A stretch of 64,000 nt of DNA from JBBWZH01 sp035544115 (lineage in GTDB: Bacteria; Actinomycetota; Actinomycetes; Mycobacteriales; CADCTP01), in assembly GCA_963714145.1 (NCBI GenBank), contig OY970235.1:3534001-3598000 (forward strand), written 5' to 3'. The notes under the pieces are model-generated. The model did no database searches, was not told where the DNA came from, and saw only the letters and a program-made list of their open reading frames with translations. Both the position numbers and the translations under genes were made by a program. Below are positions 8,519-18,234 of the stretch, piece by piece (position 1 is the first letter of the stretch; every line of letters begins with the position of its first letter).

Positions 8519-9517
8519 GTGGACGTCCTGGACGCGGGCCGACCGGACGTGGACACAGCGCTCGCCCCCACCCCGGTGGGTGCCCCGGCGGGGGCACCCA
8601 CCGGGCCGGCCCGCCGGCCCCGCCGGCGGGCCGGTGGCCTGCTCCCCTACTGGCTGCTGCTACCCAGCCTGGTGGTGCTCGTCGGGCTGCTCGCCTACCC
8701 GCTGTTCAGCCTGGTCACCACCTCGTTCCGGCAGCTCGACCTGCGGCAGCTGATCCGCCGGCAGACGGTCTGGGTCGGCACCGCGAACTACCGCACGATC
8801 CTGCGCGACCACGAGTTCTGGGTGATCACGTTCCGGACCATCGCGTTCGCGCTGGTCTGCGTGGCCGCCACGCTGCTCGCCGGCACGCTGGTGGCGCTGC
8901 TGATGCGCCGGCTCGAGCGGGGGATGCGGCTGCTGGTCTCGATCGGCATGCTGCTGGCCTGGGCCACCCCCACGGTCAGCGCGGCCACCGTGTTCAAGTG
9001 GCTCTTCGACGAGCAGTACGGCGTCGTCAACTGGCTGGTCACCAAGCTGACTCCGGTGGACTGGAGCGCGCACTCCTGGTTCGACTCGAAATGGCCGGCC
9101 TTCTTCGTGCTCGGGCTGTGCGTCGTCTGGCAGGCCATCCCGTTCGTGGCGCTCACCCTGTACGCCGGGCTGACCTCCATCCCGGACGACATCTACGAGG
9201 CCGCCACGATCGACGGCGCCGGCGCCTGGCGGCAGTTCTGGACGGTCACCCGCCCGCTGCTCAAGCCGATCTTCCTGATCCTGATCTCGCTCTCGCTGAT
9301 CTGGGACCTGAAGGTGTTCAGCCAGCTGTACGTGATCACCCGGGGCGGGCCGAGCCGCAGCACGCTGCTGCTGAACCTCTACACCTACAACCTCGGCTTC
9401 GGGGTGAGCCGGTTCGGCGTCGCGGCCGCCGCCGGCGTGATCATGGTCGTGATCACCTTCCTGGCCACCGCGTTCTACGTCCGCACGATGCTGCGGGTGC
9501 AGGAGGAGGCGCTGTGA
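8519..9517 (+). CDS. dasB: ABC transporter permease, DasB-like
   Basis: This 332-residue MalF-type permease starts at GTG 8519 after TAGGAGGGGG; earlier in-frame codons run into dasA. A Pro/Ala/Arg-rich cytoplasmic N-terminus of about 45 residues precedes six membrane segments. The EAA loop that docks the ATPase is EAATIDGAGAWRQFW near residues 228-242. It forms the channel with the next gene for sugar import across the cytoplasmic membrane. The gene begins 28 bp after dasA and is part of the operon. Confidence 0.9.
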   Translation: MDVLDAGRPDVDTALAPTPVGAPAGAPTGPARRPRRRAGGLLPYWLLLPSLVVLVGLLAYPLFSLVTTSFRQLDLRQLIRRQTVWVGTANYRTILRDHEFWVITFRTIAFALVCVAATLLAGTLVALLMRRLERGMRLLVSIGMLLAWATPTVSAATVFKWLFDEQYGVVNWLVTKLTPVDWSAHSWFDSKWPAFFVLGLCVVWQAIPFVALTLYAGLTSIPDDIYEAATIDGAGAWRQFWTVTRPLLKPIFLILISLSLIWDLKVFSQLYVITRGGPSRSTLLLNLYTYNLGFGVSRFGVAAAAGVIMVVITFLATAFYVRTMLRVQEEAL

Positions 9518-9578
9518 CTGTGCCGGCCCGGCGACCCCCGCTCCGCGGCGCCCCGACGGTCACTCCGGGGGCCGCCGC

Positions 9579-10427
9579 ATGACCGCGCTGGTACCGCGCC
9601 GGAGGCGGCGGAAGCGGGGGTCGGTAGCCGCCAACATCGCGGCGGTGCTGGTGTTCGGGTTCTTCGCGTTCCCGGTGTACTGGATGGCCTCGACCGCGTT
9701 CAAGCCGGCCGCGCAGATCCGGACGTTCGACGTGAAGCTGTTCCCGACCGCGCTGACCCTGGAGCACTTCCGGGACGCGTTCAACACCGCGAACTTCTGG
9801 ACCTTCCTGCGCAACAGCCTGATCGTCTCGCTGTCCACCACGGTGCTGGCGGTGCTGGTCGCGCTGCTGGCGGCGACCGCGCTGGCCCGGTTCCGGTTCC
9901 GCGGCCGGCGGGCGTACCTGATCATGATCCTGGTCGTCCAGATGGTGCCGCTGGAGGCGCTGGTCATCCCGATGTACCTGGTGCTCCGGGACGCCGACCT
10001 GCTGAACGTGCTGCCGGTGCTGATCGGCACCTACATGGCGTTCGTGCTGCCGTTCACCATCTGGACGCTGCGCGGGTTCGTCGCCGCGCTGCCGGTGGAC
10101 CTGGAAGAAGCCGCGATGACCGACGGCGCGACCCGGCTGGGCGCGTTCTGGCGGATCACGTTCCCGCTGATGGCGCCCGGGCTGGTCGCCACCGGGGTGT
10201 TCGCGTTCATCCAGGCCTGGAACGAGTTCATCCTGGCGCTGACGCTGATGGAGCAGAAGAACCAGACGCTGCCGGTCTGGCTGGGCACGTTCAAGACCGC
10301 GCAGGGCGTCGACTGGGGCGGCCTGATGGCCGGCTCCACCATTCTCGCCATCCCGGTGGTGGCGTTCTTCCTGGTCGTACAGGGCCGGATGACGTCCGGA
10401 CTGGCGGCGGGGGCGGTGAAGGGATGA
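9579..10427 (+). CDS. dasC: ABC transporter permease, DasC-like
   Basis: This 282-residue MalG-type permease has six membrane segments and the EAA loop EEAAMTDGATRLGAFW near residues 177-192. A basic N-terminus (PRRRRRKRG) precedes the first helix. It partners the preceding permease. The ATG at 9579 lies 61 bp after the dasB stop, and the stop overlaps the next start by 4 bp (ATGA), indicating translational coupling to the GH3 enzyme. Confidence 0.9.
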   Translation: MTALVPRRRRRKRGSVAANIAAVLVFGFFAFPVYWMASTAFKPAAQIRTFDVKLFPTALTLEHFRDAFNTANFWTFLRNSLIVSLSTTVLAVLVALLAATALARFRFRGRRAYLIMILVVQMVPLEALVIPMYLVLRDADLLNVLPVLIGTYMAFVLPFTIWTLRGFVAALPVDLEEAAMTDGATRLGAFWRITFPLMAPGLVATGVFAFIQAWNEFILALTLMEQKNQTLPVWLGTFKTAQGVDWGGLMAGSTILAIPVVAFFLVVQGRMTSGLAAGAVKG

Positions 10428-11875
10428 GCGCGGAACTCGAGACGCTCGCGGACGCGGTGCTGCTGCCGGGCTTCGTCGGGGTCACGCCGCCGGACTGGCT
10501 GCGGGCCCGGGTGGCCGGCGGGCTCGGCGGGGTGGTGCTGTTCGGCCGCAACATCGACACGCCGGCCCAGCTGGCCGAGCTGACCGGGGCGCTGCACGCG
10601 GAACGGCCCGGCCTGCTGATCGGCACCGACGAGGAGGGCGGCGACGTCACCCGGCTGGACATGGCGACCGGCAGCCCGGTGCCCAGCCCGCTGGCGCTCG
10701 GCGCGGTGGACGACACCGCGCTGACCCGCTCGGTGCACGAGGCCACCGGGCGCCGGCTGGCCGCGGCCGGGGTCACGCTGAACCTGGCTCCGATCGCGGA
10801 CGTGAACACCAACCCGGACAACCCGGTGATCGGCGTCCGCTCGTTCGGCCCCGACCCCGAGCTGGCCGCCCGGCACGTGGCCGCCGCGGTGACCGGCCTG
10901 CAGGACGCCGGCGTGGTCGCCTGCGCCAAGCACTTCCCCGGGCACGGCGACACCGCGGTCGACTCGCACCTCGGGCTGCCGACCGTGCGCGGTGACCTGA
11001 CCGCGGCGCTGCTGCCGTTCCGGGCCGCGGTGGACGCCGGCGTGCGCGCGGTGATGACCGGGCATCTGCTGGTGCCGGCGTACGACCCGCGGCTGCCGGC
11101 CACGGTCAGCCCGGCGCTGATCGACGGGCTGCTCCGCGGCGAGCTCGGCTACCAGGGCGTGGTGATCAGCGACGCGCTGGAGATGGCCGGGATCGCCGGC
11201 ACGGTCGGCATCGCCGAGGGCGCGGTGCTCGCGCTGCTGGCCGGAGTGGACGCGCTGTGCATCGGCGGCGGCCTGGCCGACGAGGCCATCGTGACCGAGC
11301 TGCGGGACGCGATCGTGGCCGCGGTCCGGGCCGGCCGGCTGCCGGCGGAGACGCTCGCCGCGGCGGCCGAACGGGTCGCGGCGGCCGGCAACTGGGCGCT
11401 CGGCGCGACCACCGCCACCGGCGACCCGTACCCGGCGGCGGCCGCGATCGGCCTCGCCGCCGCCCGCCGGGCGATCACGGCGACCGGTCCGGTGCGGCTG
11501 CCGGCCGGCGCCGCCCCGGCGCTGGTCGAGCTGCACCCGGAGCCCAACATCGCGGTCGGCGTCACGGCCTGGGGGCTGGCCGCGGCGCTGCCGGCCGCGC
11601 TGCCCGGCACCGAGGTGCACCAGCTCGGCCCGGACGACAAGGTGCCCGACCTGCCGGCCGACCAGCCGCTCGTCGTGGTCACCCGGGACGCCGCCCGGGT
11701 CGACTGGCAGCGCGCCCTGCTCGCCGACCTGCTCGACCGCCGGCCGGACGCGATCGTGGTGGAGATGGGCCTGCCCGGGCCGCCGCCCCCGGCGGCCGGC
11801 TACCTGGTCACCCACGGCGCTGCCGCGGCCAGCACGCAGGCCGCCGTCGAGGCCCTCACCGGCACCACCGCATGA
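10424..11875 (+). CDS. GH3 beta-N-acetylhexosaminidase (NagZ/DasD-like)
   Basis: This 483-residue glycoside hydrolase family 3 enzyme cleaves terminal beta-N-acetylglucosamine. It shows GTDEEGGDVTRL at residues 67-78, KHFPGHGD at 169-176 with the His-Asp general acid/base dyad typical of NagZ-type enzymes, and the nucleophile Asp250 in GVVISDALEM. There is no signal peptide, so it should act in the cytoplasm on imported chitobiose or muropeptide fragments. In Streptomyces a comparable enzyme, DasD, is encoded next to dasABC. It overlaps dasC and the kinase gene by 4 bp each. Confidence 0.9.
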   Translation: MSAELETLADAVLLPGFVGVTPPDWLRARVAGGLGGVVLFGRNIDTPAQLAELTGALHAERPGLLIGTDEEGGDVTRLDMATGSPVPSPLALGAVDDTALTRSVHEATGRRLAAAGVTLNLAPIADVNTNPDNPVIGVRSFGPDPELAARHVAAAVTGLQDAGVVACAKHFPGHGDTAVDSHLGLPTVRGDLTAALLPFRAAVDAGVRAVMTGHLLVPAYDPRLPATVSPALIDGLLRGELGYQGVVISDALEMAGIAGTVGIAEGAVLALLAGVDALCIGGGLADEAIVTELRDAIVAAVRAGRLPAETLAAAAERVAAAGNWALGATTATGDPYPAAAAIGLAAARRAITATGPVRLPAGAAPALVELHPEPNIAVGVTAWGLAAALPAALPGTEVHQLGPDDKVPDLPADQPLVVVTRDAARVDWQRALLADLLDRRPDAIVVEMGLPGPPPPAAGYLVTHGAAAASTQAAVEALTGTTA

Positions 11876-12807
11876 CCCTGCCGCCCGACCCCGCCCCGCC
11901 CCACCCCGCCCTGGGAACCGACTCCCTCCCGGGGGTGGGGTGGGGCGGGCCGGTCCTCGGGGTGGACGGCGGCGGGACCGGGTGCCGGGCGGTGCTGCTG
12001 CGCGGCGGCGCCGTGGTCGATCGCCGCGAACTCGGACCGCTGAACGTGCTGCTGCAGGCCGACGCGGTGGCCCGGCTGGCCGACCTGATCAGCGACACCG
12101 GCGCGGTCGCCGCCGGGATGGGGCTGGCCGGGATCCGGGACAGCGCGCACGCCGAGCGGCTCAGCCTCGAGCTGGCGACCCGGACCGGCGCGACCGTCGT
12201 CGTCCGGGACGACACCGAGGCGGCGCTGGCCGGCGCGTTCGGCGGCGCACCGGGGGTGGTGGTGATCGCCGGCACCGGCTCCGGCGCGCTCGGCCGGGCC
12301 AGGCCGACCAGGGATGGGGTACCGGGCCGGCTGGCCCGGGCCGGCGGGCACGGCTTCCTGCTCGGCGACGAGGGCGGCGGGTACTGGATCGGCCGCGAGG
12401 CGGTTCGCGCGGCGCTGCGCGCGGCCGATCGCCTGGGCCCGCCCACCGCGCTGGTCGAGGTGACCCGGGCCGCGTTCGGCGAGTTGGTCGGCGCGGTCCA
12501 GGAGGTGCACCGGCACCCGACCGACCGGACGCTGCTGACCCGGCTGGTGCCCGCGGTGGTCGAGGCCGCCGCGGCCGGCGACGCGGTGGCCGACCGGTTG
12601 CTGGCCGACGCCGCGCAGGCGCTGGCCGACCTGGCCGGCGCGGTCCGCAACGCGCTGGCCGACCAGGCGCTCCCGGTCGCGATGGTCGGCGGGATCTTCG
12701 CCGCCGAGCCGATCCGGGCCCGGTTCGTCCGGGCCACCGGCGCCAGCCCACCCGCCGAGCCGGCCGAGCTCGGTGCGGTCCGGCTGCTCCCCGCCCCGGT
12801 GCCCTGA
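11872..12807 (+). CDS. BadF/BadG-type N-acetylglucosamine kinase-like protein
   Basis: This 311-residue ASKHA-fold kinase of the BadF/BadG/BcrA/BcrD (NAGK) family has phosphate loop 1 LGVDGGGTGCRA at residues 29-40. Phosphate loop 2 is VVVIAGTGSGALG, and GDEGGGYWIG and VGGIFAAEPI follow. It probably phosphorylates the GlcNAc released by the upstream GH3 enzyme, giving GlcNAc-6-P, the inducer class for DasR. The start ATG overlaps the GH3 stop (ATGA). The first ~25 residues are Pro-rich and dispensable-looking, so a later start is possible. Confidence 0.82.
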   Translation: MTLPPDPAPPHPALGTDSLPGVGWGGPVLGVDGGGTGCRAVLLRGGAVVDRRELGPLNVLLQADAVARLADLISDTGAVAAGMGLAGIRDSAHAERLSLELATRTGATVVVRDDTEAALAGAFGGAPGVVVIAGTGSGALGRARPTRDGVPGRLARAGGHGFLLGDEGGGYWIGREAVRAALRAADRLGPPTALVEVTRAAFGELVGAVQEVHRHPTDRTLLTRLVPAVVEAAAAGDAVADRLLADAAQALADLAGAVRNALADQALPVAMVGGIFAAEPIRARFVRATGASPPAEPAELGAVRLLPAPVP

Positions 12808-12942
12808 CTAGGCCACTGGGGTGATCTCCACAACACCTGTTCCCGCAGCTAACGGCCGGAGCAACCGGATCTCGCGAGTTCCTCGAGCCGGCCATGACAC
12901 ACTCGGTGCGTCCCCCAGCACCGCGAGGAGTCGAGGCCCGGC

Positions 12943-15504
12943 GTGCCAGTTCCCAACCTCACCCGCCCCGTCGCGCAGACCCGCGCTGATCTGCTCGACC
13001 TCGTCTCCTACGAGATCGAGGTCGACCTCACGGACGGCGGCGGCAAGCCCGGCGAGCACACGTTCCGGTCCACGACCACGGTCCGGTTCGGCTGCCGGGA
13101 ACCCGGAGCGGGCACGTTCATCGACCTGATCGCGGCCGGCATCCGGTCGGCCACGCTGAACGGCCAGCCGCTGGAGGTGTCCGGCTACACGCTGGAGGAC
13201 GGGCTGGCGCTGCCCGACCTGGCCGCCGACAACACGCTGGTGGTGGACGCGGACTGCCTCTACACGAACACCGGCGCCGGGCTGCACCGGTTCGTCGACC
13301 CGGTGGACGGCGCGGTCTACCTCTACTCGCAGTTCGAGACCGCCGACGCGAAGCGGATGTACGCCTGCTTCGACCAGCCGGACCTGAAGGCCACCTTCAG
13401 CATCCGCGCGATCACCCCGTACGACTGGGAGGTGGTCTCGAACGCCCGGGCGGCCCGGACGAGCGACGCGCCGGGCGGGGCGAAGCTGGTCCAGTTCGCG
13501 ACCACGCCGCGGCTGTCCACCTACGTGACGGCGCTGGTGGCCGGGCCGTACCACAAGGTGCAGGACACCCATGACGGCATCGACCTGGGCGTCTACTGCC
13601 GCGCCTCGCTGGCCGAGCACCTGGACGCCGACGAGATCTTCCAGGTCACCAGGCAGGGCTTCGACTGGTTCCACCGCGCGTTCAGCTACCGGTACCCGCT
13701 GGACAAGTATGACCAGCTGTTCGTGCCCGAGTTCAACGCCGGCGCGATGGAGAACTTCGGCTGCGTGACGTTCCTGGAGGACTACGTCTTCCGGTCGCGG
13801 GTCACCGACGCCGCGTACGAGCGGCGGGCCGACACGATCCTGCACGAGATGGCGCACATGTGGTTCGGCGACCTGGTCACCATGCGCTGGTGGGACGACC
13901 TGTGGCTGAACGAGTCGTTCGCCAGCTTCGTGGCCGTGCTGTGCCAGTCGCAGGCCACCCGGTGGACGGCCGCCTGGACCACGTTCGCCAACACCGAGAA
14001 GACCTGGGCCTACAAGCAGGACCAGCTGCCGTCCACCCATCCGGTCGCGGCGGACATTCCGGATCTGGAGGCCGTCGAGGTCAACTTCGACGGCATCACG
14101 TACGCCAAGGGCGCGAGCGTGCTCAAGCAACTCGCCGCGTACGCCGGGATCGAGGCGTTCCTGCAGGGCCTGCGCGGCTACTTCCGCCGCTACGAGTACG
14201 GCAACACCACGCTCGCCGACCTGCTGGAAGCGCTCGCTGAGGCGTCCGGCCGGGACCTGTCGAACTGGTCCGCACAGTGGCTGCAGCGGGCCGGCATCAA
14301 CTCGATCCGGGCCGACTTCACCCTGGACGACGAGGGCCGCTACGCCTCGTTCGGGCTGGTGCAGAGCGCGCCGCCGGACAACGACGTGCTGCGCGACCAC
14401 CGGCTCGCCATCGGCCTGTACGGCATGGAGGGCGACAAGCTGATCCGGGTGGACCGGATCGAGCTGGACGTGACCGGCGCCCGCACCGACGTCCCCGAGC
14501 TGATCGGGGTGGTCCAGCCGGACCTGCTGCTGGTCAACGACGACGACCTGACCTACTGCAAGGTCCGGCTGGACGACCGCTCGCTGCGCACCGTCACCGC
14601 CCGGATCGCCGACCTGACCGACTCGCTGCCCCGCGCCCTGTGCTGGTCCGCCGCCTGGGACATGACCCGGGACGGCGAGATGGCCGCCCGCGACTACCTG
14701 CGGCTGGTGCTCAACGGCATCGGCGGCGAGAGCGACATCGGGGTGCTGCTCTCGCTGCACCGGCAGGCGCTGGGCGCGCTGACCCAGTACGCCGATCCGG
14801 GCTGGGCGCCGGTCGGCTGGCAGGAGTTCGCCGCCGCCGCGCACCAGGCCATGCGGGCCGCCGCGCCTGGCTCGGACTGCCAGCTGGCCTGGATGCGGGC
14901 CTTCGCCAGCGCGGCCCGGTCGCCGGAGCACCTGTCCGTGCTGCGCGGCGTGCTGGCCGGCACCGAGGTCATCGACGGCCTGCCGGTGGACGCCGAGATG
15001 CGTTGGGCGCTGCTGCACGCGCTGGTCGCGACGGGCATGGCCGGCGACGACGAGATCGCGGCCGAGTCCGAGCGGGACCCGACCGCGTCCGGCAAGCGGC
15101 GGACCGCCACCGCCCGGGCGCTGCGGCCGACCGCCGCGGCCAAGGCCGACGCCTGGTGGCTGGCCACCGAGGACGACGAACTGCCGAACGCCACCAACGA
15201 GGCGATCATCCGCGGCTTCACCCACCCGGCGCAGGAAAAACTGCTGCTGCCGTACGTGGCCCGGTACTTCGAGGTGGTGCAGGAGGTCTGGGACCGGCGC
15301 AGCGGCGAGCTGGCCCAGAACGTCGCCGTCGGTCTGTTCCCGGACGTGGTCTCGCAGTCGGTCGTGGACGCGGCGGACGCCTTCCTCGCCAACCCGGCGG
15401 TGCCGCCGGCACTGCGCCGGCTGGTCGCCGAAGGTCGCGCCGAAACCGCCCGCGCCCTCCGCGCCCGCGCCCGCGACGCCCTCGCCGGAACTAGCTCCGG
15501 CTAG
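12943..15504 (+). CDS. pepN: Aminopeptidase N (M1 metallopeptidase)
   Basis: This 853-residue M1 zinc aminopeptidase removes N-terminal residues from peptides in the cytoplasm. It contains the substrate-binding GAMEN motif at 267-271, the zinc site HEMAHMW at 301-307 with the third ligand Glu324 in WLNESFA, and an ERAP1-like C-terminal helical domain. Length matches actinobacterial PepN. GTG 12943 is preceded by GAGGAG at 12-17 nt, somewhat distant. The gene is monocistronic, with 135 bp after the kinase gene and a hairpin downstream. Confidence 0.95.
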   Translation: MPVPNLTRPVAQTRADLLDLVSYEIEVDLTDGGGKPGEHTFRSTTTVRFGCREPGAGTFIDLIAAGIRSATLNGQPLEVSGYTLEDGLALPDLAADNTLVVDADCLYTNTGAGLHRFVDPVDGAVYLYSQFETADAKRMYACFDQPDLKATFSIRAITPYDWEVVSNARAARTSDAPGGAKLVQFATTPRLSTYVTALVAGPYHKVQDTHDGIDLGVYCRASLAEHLDADEIFQVTRQGFDWFHRAFSYRYPLDKYDQLFVPEFNAGAMENFGCVTFLEDYVFRSRVTDAAYERRADTILHEMAHMWFGDLVTMRWWDDLWLNESFASFVAVLCQSQATRWTAAWTTFANTEKTWAYKQDQLPSTHPVAADIPDLEAVEVNFDGITYAKGASVLKQLAAYAGIEAFLQGLRGYFRRYEYGNTTLADLLEALAEASGRDLSNWSAQWLQRAGINSIRADFTLDDEGRYASFGLVQSAPPDNDVLRDHRLAIGLYGMEGDKLIRVDRIELDVTGARTDVPELIGVVQPDLLLVNDDDLTYCKVRLDDRSLRTVTARIADLTDSLPRALCWSAAWDMTRDGEMAARDYLRLVLNGIGGESDIGVLLSLHRQALGALTQYADPGWAPVGWQEFAAAAHQAMRAAAPGSDCQLAWMRAFASAARSPEHLSVLRGVLAGTEVIDGLPVDAEMRWALLHALVATGMAGDDEIAAESERDPTASGKRRTATARALRPTAAAKADAWWLATEDDELPNATNEAIIRGFTHPAQEKLLLPYVARYFEVVQEVWDRRSGELAQNVAVGLFPDVVSQSVVDAADAFLANPAVPPALRRLVAEGRAETARALRARARDALAGTSSG

Positions 15505-15573
15505 CCGGAGCTAGGCGAACGTCCGACCGAGACCGGGCCCCAAGGAAACCGGCTGCCGCCGCACCGTGGGGCT

Positions 15574-15594
15574 CGCGGGGGCTCGGCCCCCGCG
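15574..15594 (+). terminator. Candidate intrinsic hairpin after pepN
   Basis: A perfect 9-bp stem (CGCGGGGGC / GCCCCCGCG) with a TCG loop lies 70 bp past pepN and before the convergent genes. There is no T-run, as is usual in high-GC actinomycetes. Confidence 0.45.
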
Positions 15595-15658
15595 GCCAGC
15601 ATGGCGAGCGACCCGGCGAGCGTTCCCCGCGAGCAGACTCCGCCCGAGCGAGCCCGGT

Positions 15659-16186
15659 TTAGCGGGGTAGGCGGCCGGCCTGGTCGGACAGCATGCGCAG
15701 GCCGTTCACCAGGCCGCCGACCAGGTCGCCGACGGTGAACGCGGCCTCCATGGACAGCGCCGCGAGCGCGCAGGACCGGTCCGGCAGGCGGCGGGCCGAG
15801 ACCTGGCCGGTGACGATGTGCAGCACCCGCTGGCCCGGGGAGACCGCCAGCAGCACCGAGTTCGCCGGGGCGGGAAGCCGGGTGTGCAGCCGCTCGGCGT
15901 GCTGCCGGGTCGGCTCGTCCAGCGCACCGACGTAGAGGCTGAACACCACGCCGGTCTCCCGGCTGGACAGCGTGAGCGCCTCGTCCAGCCGGGCCAGCTG
16001 GCGGGGCAGGAAGGGGCTCGGCGTCCGGCCGAGCACGGTGCTGGTCCGGTCGGTGACGCCGAACGGCCCGTCCGGCACGGCGGCCGGATCGGCCGCTGGC
16101 TGCACCGCACCGCTGTGGCCCGGCTGTGCCGGCCCGTCCTGGCCCTGACCCCGCTCGGTGATCATCGTCGCCTCACCAATCGCCAT
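15659..16186 (-). CDS. DUF5130-like protein
   Basis: The 175-residue product resembles the actinobacterial DUF5130/TPM-like family. The conserved core LDEALTLSSRETGVVFSLYVG, with PANSVLLAVSPGQRVLHIVTG and a C-terminal AFTVGDLVGGLVNGLRML, occupies residues 70-170. The first ~60 residues are polar and variable. No function is established. Its start overlaps the upstream 102-residue membrane-protein gene by 14 bp, so the two are probably co-translated. Confidence 0.7.
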   Translation of the reverse strand: MAIGEATMITERGQGQDGPAQPGHSGAVQPAADPAAVPDGPFGVTDRTSTVLGRTPSPFLPRQLARLDEALTLSSRETGVVFSLYVGALDEPTRQHAERLHTRLPAPANSVLLAVSPGQRVLHIVTGQVSARRLPDRSCALAALSMEAAFTVGDLVGGLVNGLRMLSDQAGRLPR

Positions 16187-16481
16187 CGGCTCCCCCTCTC
16201 GCCGTGCGGACCGGCGCGTCCAGCACGGCGGCCGGGGCTCCGTCCGATGCCGGCAGCTGCGCGCGGGTGGCGGCGGCGAGCGCGGCCCGCCCCTCCGGGC
16301 TCGCCACCGGCGCGTCCCCGTCCGGCCGCGGCAGGTACCAGACCGGCTCGTGCTCCCAGGGCCGGCCCGGCCGGTACCGCTGCGAGTGGCGGCCGCCCGC
16401 CCCGAACACCAGCAGCGCGAGCAGCCCCAGCCCACCGAGCGGCGCGACGACGAAGACCAGCACTGTCTGCCAGACACTCAC
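16173..16481 (-). CDS. Small single-span membrane protein of unknown function
   Basis: This 102-residue protein is read from GTG 16481. One membrane helix (TVLVFVVAPLGGLGLLALLVFGAG, residues 6-29) is followed by a cytoplasm-like tail containing YRPGRPWEHEPVWYLPRPDG. A longer reading from 16547 adds 22 unconvincing residues. The overlap with the DUF5130-like gene suggests a shared function that is not known. Confidence 0.62.
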   Translation of the reverse strand: MSVWQTVLVFVVAPLGGLGLLALLVFGAGGRHSQRYRPGRPWEHEPVWYLPRPDGDAPVASPEGRAALAAATRAQLPASDGAPAAVLDAPVRTARGGADGDW

Positions 16482-16540
16482 CGGATCACGGTAGCCGCCC
16501 CGGGTAAGGTTCCGGCGCCCGACCCCCCTGGGGGTTTCGA

Positions 16541-17959
16541 TCACCACCGGGCCGGGTGCCGGTGTTGCCAGGGGCGGGCCGCCTCCAGCTGGGCGGAGAG
16601 GGCGATCAGGCCGGCCTCGTCGGCGGGGCGGCCGACCAGCATGACGCCGACCGGCAGCCCCTCGTCGGTCCAGTGCAGCGGCACGTTGACGGCGGGCTGA
16701 CCGGTCATGTTGATGATCGCGGTGAACGGCGTGAACCGCTTCTGCCGCTCGAAGTCCTCGACCGGGTCACCGCTGTCGGTGAACCAGCCCACTGGCCGGG
16801 GCAGCTGGGCCAGCGTGGGGGTGAGCACCGCGTCGAACCCGGCCAGCGCCACGATCCCGGCCCGGCACATCATCTGCAGCGAGCCCAGCGCCATCGTGAA
16901 CTGCGGCCCGGTGACCTTGGCGCCCCGCTCGCGCAGCCACCGGGTCAGCGGCAGCAGTTCGCCGGCCCGGGCCGGGTCGACCGGCGCCCCGTGCGCGGCC
17001 ACCGACCAGATCACCTCGAACAGCGGGACGGCCTCGGCGCCGAACGGCGGGGTCGCGTCCACCACCTCATGCCCCAGCTCGGTCAGCAGCGCGGACGCGT
17101 CCTCCCAGGCCTGCCGGCACTCCGCGGCCACCTCCACGCCGGGCAGCACCGGGTCGACCCAGCGGCCGATCCGCAGCCGGCCGGGCTCCCGGTCGGCGTG
17201 GCCGAGGAAGGTCTCGCCGGGCGGCAGCGGCGGCGCCCAGTGCGGGTCGCCGGGCATCGGGACGCCGATCGCGTCCAGCATCGCGGCGGCGTCCCGGACC
17301 GTGCGGGCCAGCGGGCCGCTCCAGGCCAGCCCGGTGATGTCGCCGCCGAGCGGCCCGTTGCTGACCCGGCCCCGGGACACCTTGATCCCGAACAGCCCGC
17401 AGGCGCTGGCCGGGATCCGGATCGAGCCGCCGCCGTCGCTGCCCTGCGCGAACGGCACCAGCCCGGCGCTGACCGCCGCGGCGGCACCACCGGACGAGCC
17501 ACCGGCCGACCGGGTCTCGTCCCACGGGGTACGGGCCGGCGGGGCCACCCCGTTCTCGGTGTAGCAGGGCAGCCCGAACTCCGGCGTGTTGGTCTTGCCC
17601 AGGCTGATCGTGCCGGCGCCGCGCAGCAACGTGACCACGTGGTCGTCCATCGGCGGGACGAAGTCCGCGTACAACCGCGAGCCCAGCGTGGTGCGGACGC
17701 CGGCGGTGAGGTTCAGGTCCTTGATCGCGGTCGGCACGCCGTGCAGCGGCGGCAGCGTCGCACCGGCGGTGACGGCCTGCTCGGCGGCTTTGGCCTCGGC
17801 CCGCGCCGCCTCGTCCGTCACCGTCACGAAGGCGCCCAGCGCCGCGCTGTGCGCCTCGATCCGGCCCAGGTAATGATCGACCAGCTCGACCGGACTGACC
17901 TCGCCGGTCCGGATCGCCGCGGCCTGCTCCAGCGCGCTGAGATCGTGCAGCTGTGTCAT
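16541..17959 (-). CDS. Amidase-signature family amidase
   Basis: This 472-residue amidase hydrolyses an amide bond using the Ser-cisSer-Lys triad. Lys80 lies in PTAIKDLN, the cis-Ser in SAGGSSGGAAAAV at residues 151-163, and nucleophile Ser179 in GSDGGGSIRIPA. The length is typical, and there is no signal peptide. The start is supported by the leaderless TAGGGT 6 nt upstream. Substrate unknown; GatA is unlikely because no gatB/gatC lie nearby. Confidence 0.92.
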   Translation of the reverse strand: MTQLHDLSALEQAAAIRTGEVSPVELVDHYLGRIEAHSAALGAFVTVTDEAARAEAKAAEQAVTAGATLPPLHGVPTAIKDLNLTAGVRTTLGSRLYADFVPPMDDHVVTLLRGAGTISLGKTNTPEFGLPCYTENGVAPPARTPWDETRSAGGSSGGAAAAVSAGLVPFAQGSDGGGSIRIPASACGLFGIKVSRGRVSNGPLGGDITGLAWSGPLARTVRDAAAMLDAIGVPMPGDPHWAPPLPPGETFLGHADREPGRLRIGRWVDPVLPGVEVAAECRQAWEDASALLTELGHEVVDATPPFGAEAVPLFEVIWSVAAHGAPVDPARAGELLPLTRWLRERGAKVTGPQFTMALGSLQMMCRAGIVALAGFDAVLTPTLAQLPRPVGWFTDSGDPVEDFERQKRFTPFTAIINMTGQPAVNVPLHWTDEGLPVGVMLVGRPADEAGLIALSAQLEAARPWQHRHPARW

Positions 17960-17965
17960 GACCGG

Positions 17966-17971
17966 ACCCTA
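17966..17971 (-). promoter_or_regulatory. -10 hexamer of amidase gene (TAGGGT), leaderless
   Basis: TAGGGT on the minus strand ends 6 nt before the amidase ATG, placing the transcription start at or next to the start codon. Confidence 0.55.
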
Positions 17972-18009
17972 AGGCCTGCCCCGCCGGCTCGCCGGTCGTA
18001 CGCCGGCGG

Positions 18010-18234
18010 TCAGCGGCGGCGTTGGCGTTCGAGGACGATGGCGAGGGTCGGGCAGGCGGCGGCGGCGCGGTTGGCGTGGCCCTCCAGCTCGCGTGGGACG
18101 TCCGCGACGATCGGCATCGGGAAGCCCCAGTCGTCCAGCGAGAGCAGCTCGGGCAGCAGCTCGGCGCACAGACCGTGCCCGACACAGGTGATCGGATTCA
18201 CCCGCAGCAGCGTCCGGCTTTCTCCCTTCGACAC
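18010..18234 (-). CDS. 3Fe-4S-type ferredoxin
   Basis: This 74-residue ferredoxin has CVGHGLC near residues 17-23, where His replaces the second cluster Cys, and ACPTLAI near 60-66. This is the CxxHxxC...CP pattern of actinobacterial 3Fe-4S ferredoxins. It carries single electrons in the cytoplasm. It lies 79 bp downstream of the NuoF-like gene on the same strand, so it is the likely electron partner of that flavoprotein. P450-type partners are absent from the window. Confidence 0.88.
   Translation of the reverse strand: MSKGESRTLLRVNPITCVGHGLCAELLPELLSLDDWGFPMPIVADVPRELEGHANRAAAACPTLAIVLERQRRR

Noticed and set aside
12808..15225. 805-codon minus-strand frame opposite pepN
   Set aside because: It is a shadow frame; pepN on the plus strand is unambiguous.
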